Shown piece after piece: positions 1 to 7,203 of a DNA stretch of 17,984 bases (position 1 is its first letter; each line of letters opens with the position of its first letter). The position numbers and the translations under genes are program-made. Source of the DNA: an uncultured Collinsella sp. (GTDB taxonomy: Bacteria; Actinomycetota; Coriobacteriia; Coriobacteriales; Coriobacteriaceae). The stretch covers positions 1 through 17,984 of the forward strand of contig CAAELZ010000035.1 in the NCBI GenBank assembly GCA_900756945.1. Direction: 5' to 3'. Under the pieces are notes generated by a model. The model was not told the DNA's origin. It searched no databases and worked only from the letters and a program-made list of their open reading frames with translations.

Positions 1-30
1 AGGTCAGGGGTTCGATCCCCCTCGTCTCCA
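1..30 (+). tRNA. 3' end of a tRNA, probably tRNA-Ala (partial)
   Basis: Only the 3' part is in the window. Positions 1-5 (AGGTC) read as a class I variable loop, 6-10 and 18-22 form the T stem around the TTCGATC loop, 23-29 (CGTCTCC) are the 3' acceptor strand and 30 is the discriminator A. U at the position that would be 70 with discriminator A73 fits the G3:U70 wobble of tRNA-Ala, but the 5' strand and anticodon lie outside the window, so the identity is an inference. The bases after the discriminator are CCC, so the CCA tail is not encoded. A tmRNA 3' end also has a G:U pair here and is the main alternative; the AGGTC variable loop favours an ordinary tRNA. Confidence 0.75.
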
Positions 31-45
31 CCCGAGCATTGAATG

Positions 46-74
46 AGGCTCCAACGCAAGTTGGGGCCTTTTTT
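46..74 (+). terminator. Intrinsic terminator after the tRNA
   Basis: A 10-bp stem (46-55 with 60-69, one G:T wobble) closes a GCAA tetraloop and runs into six T residues (69-74). It starts 15 nt after the tRNA discriminator base, so it most simply ends the tRNA transcript. It also lies only 31 nt upstream of the ABC-F start codon. Confidence 0.85.
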
Positions 75-105
75 CATATTGGCACACAAGGTCAAAGGCG
101 GCACC

Positions 106-2139
106 ATGATCCTCCTGGTCGACAAGATCGAAAAAAGCTTCGGCGCACGCGTCCTCTTTAGCGGCGCGTCCTTCCAGATCAACCCCGGCGAGCGCTTCGC
201 GCTCGTGGGCCCCAACGGCGCCGGCAAAACCACCATGCTCAAAATCATCATGGGCATCGACAGTCCCGACTCCGGCCAGGTCCAGTACGCAAAGGACTGC
301 CAGGTGGGCTACCTAGAGCAGGAAACTAATCTGGAACAAAAGGACACCACCATCCTCGCTGAGGTCATGGCCGCCGCCAAGGAAATCCGCCGCATGGGCG
401 AGCGCGCCAACGAGCTGCAGGCCCAGATCACTGAGCTCTCCGAACAGGGCAAGGACGTTGACGCGCTCCTTAACGAGTACGGCCAGGTCCAGGACCGCTT
501 TGAGCACCTGGGCGGCTACGAGCTCGAGAGCAACGCCCGCAAGATCCTGTCCGGCCTTGGCTTTAAGGTCACCGACTTTGAGCGCCCGTGCTCCGAGTTC
601 TCGGGCGGCTGGCAGATGCGTATTGCGCTGGCAAAGCTCTTCCTGCGCCACCCCGACCTGCTGCTGCTGGACGAGCCCACCAACCACCTGGACCTCGAAA
701 GCGTCCAGTGGCTGCGCGGCTTTATCGCCAACTACGACGGCGCAGTCCTCATCGTCAGCCACGACCGCGCCTTCATGGACGCTTGCGTCGACCACGTCGC
801 CGCGCTCGAGAACCGCCGCGTAACCACCTACACCGGCAACTACAGCAGCTACCTCAAGCAGCGCGAGGACAACCTGGAGCAGATGCGCGCCAAGCGTGCC
901 GCTCAGGAGCGCGACATCGCCCACATGCAGGTCTTCGTCGACAAGTTCCGCTACAAGCCCACCAAGGCTGCCCAGGCTCAGGAGCGCATCCGCAAGATCG
1001 AGCAGATCAAAAAGGAGCTTGTCATCCTGCCCGAGGGCCACAAGCACATCGACTTTAAGTTCCCCGACCCGCCGCGCTCCGGCGACATGGTCGTGGGCCT
1101 GGAGGGCGTGTCCAAGTCCTACGGCAACAAACACATCTACAGCGACATCGACCTCAAGTTCTACCGCGGCGAGCATGTGGCACTCGTCGGCCCCAACGGC
1201 GCCGGCAAGTCCACGCTCATGAAGATCCTCGCCGGACTGGAGCCGCCCACCACCGGCACCCGCGACCTGGGCACCAACGTGGGCGTGGCCTATTACGCCC
1301 AGCACGCGCTCGAGGGCATGACCGAGTCCAACACCGTCCTGCAAGAGATCGACACCGTCACGCCCAAGTGGACCGTGCCGCAGCAGCGCAGCCTACTGGG
1401 CGCCTTCCTGTTTAGCGACAACGATTCCATCGAGAAGCAGGTTCGCGTCCTCTCCGGCGGCGAAAAAGCGCGTCTGGCACTGGCCAAGATGCTCGTGGCC
1501 CCCGAGGCGCTCCTGTGCCTGGACGAGCCCACCAACCACCTAGACATCGACTCGGTGGACATGCTCGAGAACGCCCTGCAAAACTTCCCCGGCACCATCG
1601 TGCTGATCAGCCACGACGAGCACCTGGTGCGCGCCGTGGCCAACCGCGTCATCGACATCCGCGACGGACAAGTCACGGTCTACGACGGCGACTACGACTA
1701 CTACCTCTACAAGCGCGAGGACCTCGCAGCCCGCGCCGCCGCCGAGGCGACAGGGGAGAGTGCGCCGGCCACGGCCAAGTCCGCCAAGGTCACCGCGGCC
1801 CAGCCCGATACGCCCGCCGCCGCTTCCAAGCCTACCGAGGGTAAAAAGACCAAGGAGCAAAAGCGCGCCGAGGCCCAGGCCCGTGCCGCGCTCAACAAAA
1901 AGCTCAAGGGCGTGCGCAACCAGCTCAAGAAGATCGAGGCAGAGCTCGACAAAAAGCGCGCCCGCTATGACGAGCTTATGGAATTGATGGCAAGCGAAGA
2001 GCTTTATGCCGATCAGGATAAGTTCAACGCCGCGCTGGGGGAATATAACGGCCTTAAGCAAGAGCTACCCAAGCTCGAGGACGAATGGCTGGAGCTTTCC
2101 ACCCAGATCGAAGAGGAGACCGCGCGTGAACTCTCGTAA
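106..2139 (+). CDS. ABC-F family ATPase (YdiF/Uup-like), ribosome-associated
   Basis: The 677-residue protein has two ABC ATPase domains and no membrane segments, the layout of ABC-F translation factors, which bind the ribosomal E site. Domain 1 has Walker A at 35-43 (GPNGAGKTT), signature SGGW near 166-169 and Walker B ending D189-E190 followed by PTNHLD. Domain 2 has Walker A near 362-370, signature LSGGE at 449-453 and Walker B ending D473-E474. Both catalytic glutamates are present. A charged linker of about 80 residues joins the domains, and the C-terminus has an Ala/Pro/Thr-rich spacer followed by a Lys/Glu-rich coiled coil, as in Uup/YdiF-type members. The reading frame is open back to position 43, but that start lies inside the terminator; ATG at 106 begins with the typical MILLVDKIEKSFG and has a weak AAAGGCGG upstream. 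Whether it is a general translation factor or an antibiotic-protection protein cannot be told from sequence; housekeeping is more likely. Confidence 0.93.
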   Translation: MILLVDKIEKSFGARVLFSGASFQINPGERFALVGPNGAGKTTMLKIIMGIDSPDSGQVQYAKDCQVGYLEQETNLEQKDTTILAEVMAAAKEIRRMGERANELQAQITELSEQGKDVDALLNEYGQVQDRFEHLGGYELESNARKILSGLGFKVTDFERPCSEFSGGWQMRIALAKLFLRHPDLLLLDEPTNHLDLESVQWLRGFIANYDGAVLIVSHDRAFMDACVDHVAALENRRVTTYTGNYSSYLKQREDNLEQMRAKRAAQERDIAHMQVFVDKFRYKPTKAAQAQERIRKIEQIKKELVILPEGHKHIDFKFPDPPRSGDMVVGLEGVSKSYGNKHIYSDIDLKFYRGEHVALVGPNGAGKSTLMKILAGLEPPTTGTRDLGTNVGVAYYAQHALEGMTESNTVLQEIDTVTPKWTVPQQRSLLGAFLFSDNDSIEKQVRVLSGGEKARLALAKMLVAPEALLCLDEPTNHLDIDSVDMLENALQNFPGTIVLISHDEHLVRAVANRVIDIRDGQVTVYDGDYDYYLYKREDLAARAAAEATGESAPATAKSAKVTAAQPDTPAAASKPTEGKKTKEQKRAEAQARAALNKKLKGVRNQLKKIEAELDKKRARYDELMELMASEELYADQDKFNAALGEYNGLKQELPKLEDEWLELSTQIEEETARELS

Positions 2140-2422
2140 AGCCGCCGCCGTGGCGATGAGCATCATCGCCATCGCCTGTCGCATCTGCGGCATCTTTATG
2201 AGCGCGATGACCGTGCTGCTGTGCTTTAGCGGCCTCACCGCCAAGCTGCAGATCGTAGGCTTTGTCGTTGAGCTTTCGCGCGCGCTGCCGAGCGTCATCG
2301 CCGGCTACGGCGTCATCACGTCGCCATTTGGCGGCGTGTTCCGCCTGGATTACGCCATCGTCGCCGTGATCCTGTTTGTGATCGACTACCTGCTCACGCG
2401 CGCCTCGCGTCGCGTCCGCTAG
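2126..2422 (+). CDS. Small hypothetical membrane protein (98 aa)
   Basis: I do not recognise a family. The frame has a GTG start at 2126 with GAGGAG 7 nt upstream, inside the last codons of the ABC-F gene, so the two genes overlap by 14 nt and are probably translationally coupled. An ATG at 2156 is possible but has no comparable ribosome-binding site. The product is short and hydrophobic: a basic N-terminus (NSRK), a likely transmembrane helix at about 9-37, a mildly hydrophobic middle (41-64, GFVVELSRAL and following), and a second likely helix at about 74-91 ending in a basic tail (RASRRVR). Basic residues at both ends suggest both termini are cytoplasmic. The next gene, a membrane metalloprotease, starts 9 nt later, so a link to membrane proteolysis is conceivable but unproven. 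Confidence 0.75.
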   Translation: MNSRKAAAVAMSIIAIACRICGIFMSAMTVLLCFSGLTAKLQIVGFVVELSRALPSVIAGYGVITSPFGGVFRLDYAIVAVILFVIDYLLTRASRRVR

Positions 2423-2431
2423 GGGAGCGCC

Positions 2432-3115
2432 ATGTCCAGCAGCTACCTCATGAACCTGCTCGCCAGCGCCGTCGCCGTCATCGTGGGCATCGTGATCCAC
2501 GAGAGCGCACACGCCGCCGCGGCCTGGGCGCTCGGCGACAAGACGGCCCGTTCGCGCGGCCGCGTGTCGCTCAACCCGCTTAACCATATCGACCCGTTTG
2601 GCACCATCATCCTGCCGCTGCTCATGCTCGCGGCCGGCGGCCCGGTGTTCGCCTTCGCCAAGCCCGTGCCCGTCTACCTTAACAACCTCAAGCACCCCAA
2701 GCTTGACGAGGTCCTAGTGAGCGCAGCCGGCCCCGCATCGAACATCGCGCTCGCGTGCCTCGCGGCCGCCCTCATGCACGCAATGTACGGCAACCTCTAC
2801 GCCAGCATGTCCTTTGCCGTGGCGTCCCAGATCATGAACTTCGGCGCCACCTTTAACGTGGTCAACCTGTCGCTCGCGTTCTTCAACCTCATCCCGATCC
2901 CGCCGCTCGATGGCTCGTCGATCATCGTGCCGTTCCTCAAAGGCAAGGCGCTCAACAATTATTACCGTCTGCAGCAATACGCTATGCCCATCCTCATCAT
3001 TGTGCTGTATCTACTGCCCATGTGGACCGGCATCGACGTGATCGGCCGCTATTTCGACGTTACCGTGTATCCGCTTGCTGAGCAGCTGCTCAACTTCGCA
3101 ATCGCCGGCATCTAG
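2432..3115 (+). CDS. Site-2 protease family (M50) membrane zinc metalloprotease
   Basis: This 227-residue polytopic membrane protein has the zinc-binding HExxH motif (H23-E24-S-A-H27) in its first hydrophobic segment and a second motif NLIPIPPLDG with D160 as the probable third zinc ligand. That pairing is diagnostic of the M50/S2P intramembrane protease clan; the short form without a PDZ domain resembles the YwhC-like M50B group. About five or six hydrophobic segments are visible. Family members cleave substrates within or near the membrane; the target here is unknown. The ATG is preceded by AGGGGAG, 9 nt after the stop of the small membrane protein gene, so it is co-transcribed with it. Length is normal for the group. 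Confidence 0.9.
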   Translation: MSSSYLMNLLASAVAVIVGIVIHESAHAAAAWALGDKTARSRGRVSLNPLNHIDPFGTIILPLLMLAAGGPVFAFAKPVPVYLNNLKHPKLDEVLVSAAGPASNIALACLAAALMHAMYGNLYASMSFAVASQIMNFGATFNVVNLSLAFFNLIPIPPLDGSSIIVPFLKGKALNNYYRLQQYAMPILIIVLYLLPMWTGIDVIGRYFDVTVYPLAEQLLNFAIAGI

Positions 3116-3123
3116 GGTAAACT
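3095..3123 (+). promoter_or_regulatory. Weak candidate promoter upstream of scpA
   Basis: TTCGCA (3095-3100) and TAAACT (3118-3123) each match the sigma-A consensus at four of six positions and are separated by 17 nt. They sit at the end of the protease gene and would give a start site about 70 nt before scpA. The match is poor and chance is a real possibility; it is listed because this is the largest gap before the long gene run. Confidence 0.25.
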
Positions 3124-3130
3124 TACAGGT

Positions 3131-3181
3131 CGACCGTGCAAAACGGTCGTAACATACACCCAAACCGCGCCGCGAAGGCGC
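3131..3181 (+). other. Two small hairpins in the scpA leader
   Basis: The 84-nt gap between the protease gene and scpA holds a perfect 7-bp inverted repeat (3131-3137 with 3143-3149, loop GCAAA) and a 5-bp one (3167-3171 with 3177-3181, loop GCGAA). Neither is followed by a T run, so they do not look like intrinsic terminators. The second ends 6 nt before the scpA Shine-Dalgarno sequence. They could be processing or stabilising structures, or chance. Confidence 0.4.
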
Positions 3182-3199
3182 CGTCAAAGGAGGTCGAAG

Positions 3200-4012
3200 A
3201 TGTCGTATCGCGTGTCGACGCAGGTCTACAGCGGACCGTTCGACCTGCTGCTGCAGCTGGTAACCCGCCAAAAAGTAGATATCGGCGCTATCTCCATTAG
3301 CGAGGTGGCCGAGCAGTACCTTGCCGAGGCCGAGCGCATCGAGGCGCTGGACCTGGACGTGGCGAGCGACTTTTTGCTGGTCGCGGCAACCCTTTTGGAC
3401 ATCAAGGCCGCCTCTCTGGTGCCGCAGGAGACCCCGCGTAAAATCGATGACGACGATGACGAGTTCGACGAAGACCTCGAGGAGCTCAGCACGCTCGACG
3501 GCGACGCCCTGCGCGAGGTCCTGATCCAGCGCCTGATTGCCTACAAGCAGTTTAAAGGCGCGGCTGCGGCCCTCGGTGCCCGCATGCAGGCCGAAAGCCG
3601 CATGCACCCGCGTGTGGCCGGCCCCGATCCCGAGTTCTTGGGCCTAATGCCCGACTATCTGGCCGGCATTACCCTGCGCGGCCTGGCCGTCATCTGTGCC
3701 GACCTGGACGGCAAGCGCCAGACCTTCCTACTGGAAGCCGAGCACGTGGCGCCGCATCGCGTGCCGCTCGACCTGACCGTGGCCTCAGTCGACCGCTTTA
3801 CCATGACACACCAAACCTGCACCTTCCGTGAGCTGTTGGACGGCGACGCCACCACCGAGCAGCTCGTCGTCACCTTCCTGGCCATGCTGGAGCTCGCCAA
3901 GCGCGGCTCGCTCACGCTGAGCCAGGACGAGATCTTCGGAACCATTCAAATCAACCGCGTCGAGGGCGCCGAGGCCTACGTGCCCGGCGAGGGCCCCGAG
4001 CTCACCGAATAG
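3200..4012 (+). CDS. scpA: Segregation and condensation protein A (kleisin)
   Basis: ScpA is the kleisin subunit that bridges the SMC dimer and, with ScpB, forms the bacterial condensin needed for chromosome compaction and segregation. The N-terminus (YSGPFDLLLQLV, then DIGAISISEVAEQYL) is the characteristic SMC-neck-binding region, and the C-terminus (FLAMLELAKRGSLTLSQDEIFGTIQI) matches the winged-helix domain that contacts the SMC head. Between them is a very acidic stretch near residues 80-95 (runs of Asp and Glu). The length of 270 residues is usual. A near-perfect Shine-Dalgarno (AAAGGAGGT) lies before the ATG. scpB follows after 11 nt, the standard pairing, which makes this assignment firm. 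Confidence 0.95.
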   Translation: MSYRVSTQVYSGPFDLLLQLVTRQKVDIGAISISEVAEQYLAEAERIEALDLDVASDFLLVAATLLDIKAASLVPQETPRKIDDDDDEFDEDLEELSTLDGDALREVLIQRLIAYKQFKGAAAALGARMQAESRMHPRVAGPDPEFLGLMPDYLAGITLRGLAVICADLDGKRQTFLLEAEHVAPHRVPLDLTVASVDRFTMTHQTCTFRELLDGDATTEQLVVTFLAMLELAKRGSLTLSQDEIFGTIQINRVEGAEAYVPGEGPELTE

Positions 4013-4023
4013 GAGCGGCAACC

Positions 4024-4752
4024 ATGTCAACCCTTTCCACGCTGGAGGCAAACAACCTCAAAGGCGCACTCGAGGCGCTGCTGCTGGTGTCGAGCGACCC
4101 GATGAGTGCGCCCGCGCTCGCCGGCGCACTGGATATCGCCCCCGGCGAATGCGCATCGTTGCTCGCCGAGCTCAAGGTTGAGTACGAAGAGGCCAACCGC
4201 GGCTTTCAGCTGCGCGAGGTTGCCGGCGGCTGGCGCCTGTTTACGCATCCCGCCTACCACGACGTGGTCGAGACCTACGTGCTGAGCTGGGAGACGCAAA
4301 AGCTGTCGCAGGCGGCGCTCGAAACCCTGGCCGTCATCGCATACCACCAGCCCGTTACGCGCGAGGTGGTCAAAGGCATCCGCGGCGTCAACTCCGACGG
4401 CGTCATCGCGTCGCTCGTGGACAAAGGTCTGGTGCGCGAGCTCGGACGCGACCCCCAGCGCAGTCAGGCCATCATCTACGGCACGACCAACGCCTTCTTG
4501 GAAAAGTTCGGTCTGCGCTCCACCCGCGACCTGCCCGACCTGGAGCAGTTTGCCCCCGACGAGCAGTCGCGTCAGTTTATCCGCGAACGCCTGAGCGGCC
4601 GCAGCATTCAGTCCACGCTCGAGGAGCAGGCCGAGGACCTGGACGAGGAGCGCGAACTGCTCGATACCGATGTTGACGATGTTGAGGCAATCGAGGACTT
4701 GGAGACCCTGGTCGTCGACGAGACCTCGGAGGATTTGCATGACGAGGATTAA
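4024..4752 (+). CDS. scpB: Segregation and condensation protein B
   Basis: ScpB dimerises and binds the ScpA kleisin in the SMC-ScpAB complex. The 242-residue product shows the two winged-helix domains typical of the family: LKGALEALLLVSSDPMSA at the start, and in the second domain LSQAALETLAVIAYHQPVTREVV followed by GVNSDGVIASLVDKGLVRELGR. The last 45 or so residues are an unusually acidic tail rich in Asp and Glu, probably disordered. The Shine-Dalgarno AGGAG overlaps the scpA stop codon, indicating co-translation. The 3' end overlaps the next gene by 14 nt. Confidence 0.95.
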   Translation: MSTLSTLEANNLKGALEALLLVSSDPMSAPALAGALDIAPGECASLLAELKVEYEEANRGFQLREVAGGWRLFTHPAYHDVVETYVLSWETQKLSQAALETLAVIAYHQPVTREVVKGIRGVNSDGVIASLVDKGLVRELGRDPQRSQAIIYGTTNAFLEKFGLRSTRDLPDLEQFAPDEQSRQFIRERLSGRSIQSTLEEQAEDLDEERELLDTDVDDVEAIEDLETLVVDETSEDLHDED

Positions 4753-5716
4753 CGAAGTAGGGGAGACGCGCGCCGGCGCTGCGGTACCCAACGCGGATAC
4801 GCACGAGTCCGACGCCCAGCCCGTCTATCCGCACACCATGCGCCTGCAGCGCTTTTTGGCGCGCGCGGGCGTGGCGAGCCGCCGCGGGTCGGAAGACCTG
4901 ATGACTGCCGGCCGCGTGACCGTCAACGGCCAGGTCGCGACCGAACTGGGCACCAAGGTCGACGTCGACCGCGACCATATCGAGGTCGACGGCATGCCCG
5001 TCAAGCTCAACCAGGGCGCCGTGTACTTGATGCTCTACAAGCCGACCGGCTACCTCACCACCATGAGCGACCCGCAGGAGCGCCCTTGCGTGGCCGACCT
5101 GGTCCCCCGCGACCGATTTCCGGGGCTCTTTCCGGTGGGTCGCCTGGACCGCGACACCACAGGCCTTTTGCTCTTTACCACCGACGGCGACCTGTCGCAG
5201 GATCTGCTGCACCCCAGCAAGCATGTCTATAAGACCTACCAGGCGCTCGTGGACGGCCACCTGACCGATCGCGACTTAGAACCACTCCGCCGCGGCATCG
5301 AACTCGACGACGGCCTGTGCCAGCCGGCGATCTGCCGCGTCATCAACGCGCGCGAGGCCGAGGCCGTGGCTCCGCAAGGCGTAAAACCCGGCACCACCGC
5401 CGTGGAGGTCATCATCCGCGAGGGCCGCAAAAATCAGGTCAAGCGCATGCTAAGCAAGATCCACCACCCGGTGATTCGTCTGCACCGCTGCAACTTTGCC
5501 GGCCTGGAGCTCAAGGACGTGTCCAAGGGCTCGTGGCGCGAGCTCACCGACCGCGAGGTGCAGATCCTCAAGGCCGGCGGCATCCCGCCCAAGCAGGCGA
5601 GCGCCAAGCGCAACGGCGGCAAGCCCCAAGACACGCCCGCCAGCCGCACGCGTCACCACGGCAGCCACGGCTCCGCACCCAAGCGCAACACCTACCGCGA
5701 GCGCTACACGGGCTAG
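4739..5716 (+). CDS. rluB: RluB-type rRNA pseudouridine synthase
   Basis: This enzyme isomerises uridine to pseudouridine in rRNA; the RluB/RsuA group acts on 23S or 16S rRNA. The protein has an S4 RNA-binding domain (MRLQRFLARAGVASRR from residue 34), then the catalytic domain with motif GRLD(RD)TTGLLLFTTDGDL, in which D137 is the expected catalytic aspartate, and the later EGRKNQVKRML motif. The ATG at 4739 has GGAGG upstream and lies inside the end of scpB; a start at 4838 would match the minimal S4 domain but has no good ribosome-binding site. The final 40 or so residues are a Lys/Arg/His/Gly-rich low-complexity tail, probably RNA-binding. Placement after scpAB is a common gene order. The exact target uridine is not determined by sequence. 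Confidence 0.9.
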   Translation: MTRINEVGETRAGAAVPNADTHESDAQPVYPHTMRLQRFLARAGVASRRGSEDLMTAGRVTVNGQVATELGTKVDVDRDHIEVDGMPVKLNQGAVYLMLYKPTGYLTTMSDPQERPCVADLVPRDRFPGLFPVGRLDRDTTGLLLFTTDGDLSQDLLHPSKHVYKTYQALVDGHLTDRDLEPLRRGIELDDGLCQPAICRVINAREAEAVAPQGVKPGTTAVEVIIREGRKNQVKRMLSKIHHPVIRLHRCNFAGLELKDVSKGSWRELTDREVQILKAGGIPPKQASAKRNGGKPQDTPASRTRHHGSHGSAPKRNTYRERYTG

Positions 5717-5782
5717 GCAACCCGCCGTGCCCCAGCGCCCACGAACCATACCAGCACGTCAACCATCGAAAGGAAGCATTGC

Positions 5783-6469
5783 ATGATCGTCGCCATCGAC
5801 GGCCCCGCCGGTTCCGGCAAGTCCACCATCGCCAAGGAGATCGCCCGCCAGCTGGGCTTTAACAAGCTCGACACGGGCGCCATGTATCGCGCCGTCACCT
5901 TCGCCGCGCTCGACCGCGGCGTCGATCTGGACGACGAGGCGGCTATCGACGCCCTCGCCGAGCAGATCGAGATTCGCTTTACCAACGGCACTGGTGAAGA
6001 TACACGCCTGACCATTGACGGCCAGGACGCCTCGGCTGCCATTCGCACCCCGCAGGTCGACGCCAACGTGTCCAAGGTCTCGGCCTACCCGGGCGTGCGC
6101 GCCGCCATGCTCATCCACCAGCGCCGCGCCGCCGAGGACCGCGATATCGTGGCCGAGGGTCGCGACATCGGCACCGTCGTGTTCCCCAACGCGCAGGTCA
6201 AGATCTTCCTGACTGCCGACCCGCGTGAGCGCGCCCGCCGCCGCGTGCTGCAGCGTCACCAAAACGACGCCCAGCCGCTCACGTCCGAGCAGCTCGAAGC
6301 CGAGGTCGACGAGACCCTCGACGCCCTTAAACAGCGCGACAAGCTTGACAGCAGCCGCGAGGTCGCCCCGCTCGTGCCCGCCGAGGACGCCGTGCACGTC
6401 GACTCCACCGCCCACACCATCGACGAGGTCGTCTCGATAATCGAGGACCTTATCAACCAAAGGAGGTAG
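5783..6469 (+). CDS. cmk: Cytidylate kinase
   Basis: Cmk phosphorylates CMP and dCMP to the diphosphates using ATP. The 228-residue protein begins MIVAIDGPAGSGKSTIAKEIA with a P-loop at 7-14, followed by LDTGAMYRAVT (CMP-binding region), GRDIGTVVFPNAQVKIFLTAD, and the Arg-rich lid (RERARRR). These match the family throughout and the length is usual. The 66-nt gap upstream contains no obvious promoter; GAAAGGAAG precedes the ATG. The stop overlaps the strong ribosome-binding site of the next gene, so the acyltransferase is co-translated. Confidence 0.95.
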   Translation: MIVAIDGPAGSGKSTIAKEIARQLGFNKLDTGAMYRAVTFAALDRGVDLDDEAAIDALAEQIEIRFTNGTGEDTRLTIDGQDASAAIRTPQVDANVSKVSAYPGVRAAMLIHQRRAAEDRDIVAEGRDIGTVVFPNAQVKIFLTADPRERARRRVLQRHQNDAQPLTSEQLEAEVDETLDALKQRDKLDSSREVAPLVPAEDAVHVDSTAHTIDEVVSIIEDLINQRR

Positions 6470-6472
6470 CCC

Positions 6473-7201
6473 ATGCGCCTGTTTAAGCAGACGCCCGAGG
6501 ATTACTACAACGCCCCTTATGCCGAGTTCCCCGCGCTCATCCGCGGCACCGTCTTCGTGGTCATGGCCATCCTTTGGGCTTTCTCCAAGCTCATGTGGCG
6601 CTGGAAGGTAGAGGACAGCGACCTGCTGTTTGAGCGCCAGGATGGCCGCGGCAGCGTGGTCATCTGCAACCACACCTCGATGGCCGAGCTCTTGGCCGTG
6701 GAGACGGCGCTGTTCTTTGGGGGCCGTCGCATTCGTCCCATCTTTAAGTCCGAGTTCGCCAAGAGCAAGATTGTGCGCTGGGCCTTTAGCCGCGTTGGCG
6801 GCATTCCCGTCGAGCGTGGTACTGCCGATATGAAGTGCCTGCGCGCCGCCCAACATGCGCTGCAGCGCGGCGAGGACGTCCTGATCTTCCCCGAGGGCAC
6901 GCGCATCCGCTCGCGCGAGATCAAGCCCGAGGTCCACGGCGGTTTTGCGCTCATCGCCCAGATGGGCAAGGCACCCGTCAACCCGCTCGCCATCTGCGGC
7001 TGGTCCGACATCACGCCCAAAGGCAAAAAGCTCATGCGTCCCAAAAAGTGCTGGATCCGCGCCGGAAAGGCCATCTCGCTTTCCGACGCACCGGCTGGGC
7101 TTAAGCGCACGGAGCGCCTGACATGGTTTGAATCCGAGGCCATGGGCCGAGTCTATAAGATGCGCGACGAGCTGTGCGCCGAGCATCCGGGCAGGTTCTA
7201 G
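6473..7201 (+). CDS. plsC: PlsC-like 1-acyl-glycerol-3-phosphate acyltransferase
   Basis: This 242-residue protein belongs to the lysophospholipid acyltransferase family, which in this context would add the second acyl chain to lysophosphatidic acid. A hydrophobic segment at about 22-40 (the IRGTVFVVMAILWAFS region) should anchor it to the membrane. Motif III GGIPVERG (109-116) and motif FPEGTR (139-144) are intact. The catalytic motif is odd: NHTSMAE has His67 but Glu72 where the family's HX4D has Asp. The reading is clear and the surrounding sequence shows no frameshift. AAAGGAGG overlaps the cmk stop, and ispH starts 2 nt after its stop. With plsY and gpsA further along, the cluster covers most of phosphatidic acid synthesis. 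Activity with Glu at this position is uncertain. Confidence 0.85.
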   Translation: MRLFKQTPEDYYNAPYAEFPALIRGTVFVVMAILWAFSKLMWRWKVEDSDLLFERQDGRGSVVICNHTSMAELLAVETALFFGGRRIRPIFKSEFAKSKIVRWAFSRVGGIPVERGTADMKCLRAAQHALQRGEDVLIFPEGTRIRSREIKPEVHGGFALIAQMGKAPVNPLAICGWSDITPKGKKLMRPKKCWIRAGKAISLSDAPAGLKRTERLTWFESEAMGRVYKMRDELCAEHPGRF

Positions 7202-7203
7202 CC

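Noticed and set aside
1..30. tmRNA 3' end
   Set aside because: The acceptor sequence would also fit tmRNA, but the AGGTC segment before the T arm looks like a normal tRNA variable loop. Not fully excluded because the 5' part is missing.
43..105. Upstream extension of the ABC-F protein from ATG 43
   Set aside because: The start codon and first codons lie in the tRNA terminator hairpin, there is no ribosome-binding site, and the family begins at the ATG at 106.
313..1344. 343-codon minus-strand frame opposite the ABC-F gene
   Set aside because: Antisense shadow of a well-supported gene with low-complexity translation; same cause as other antisense frames.
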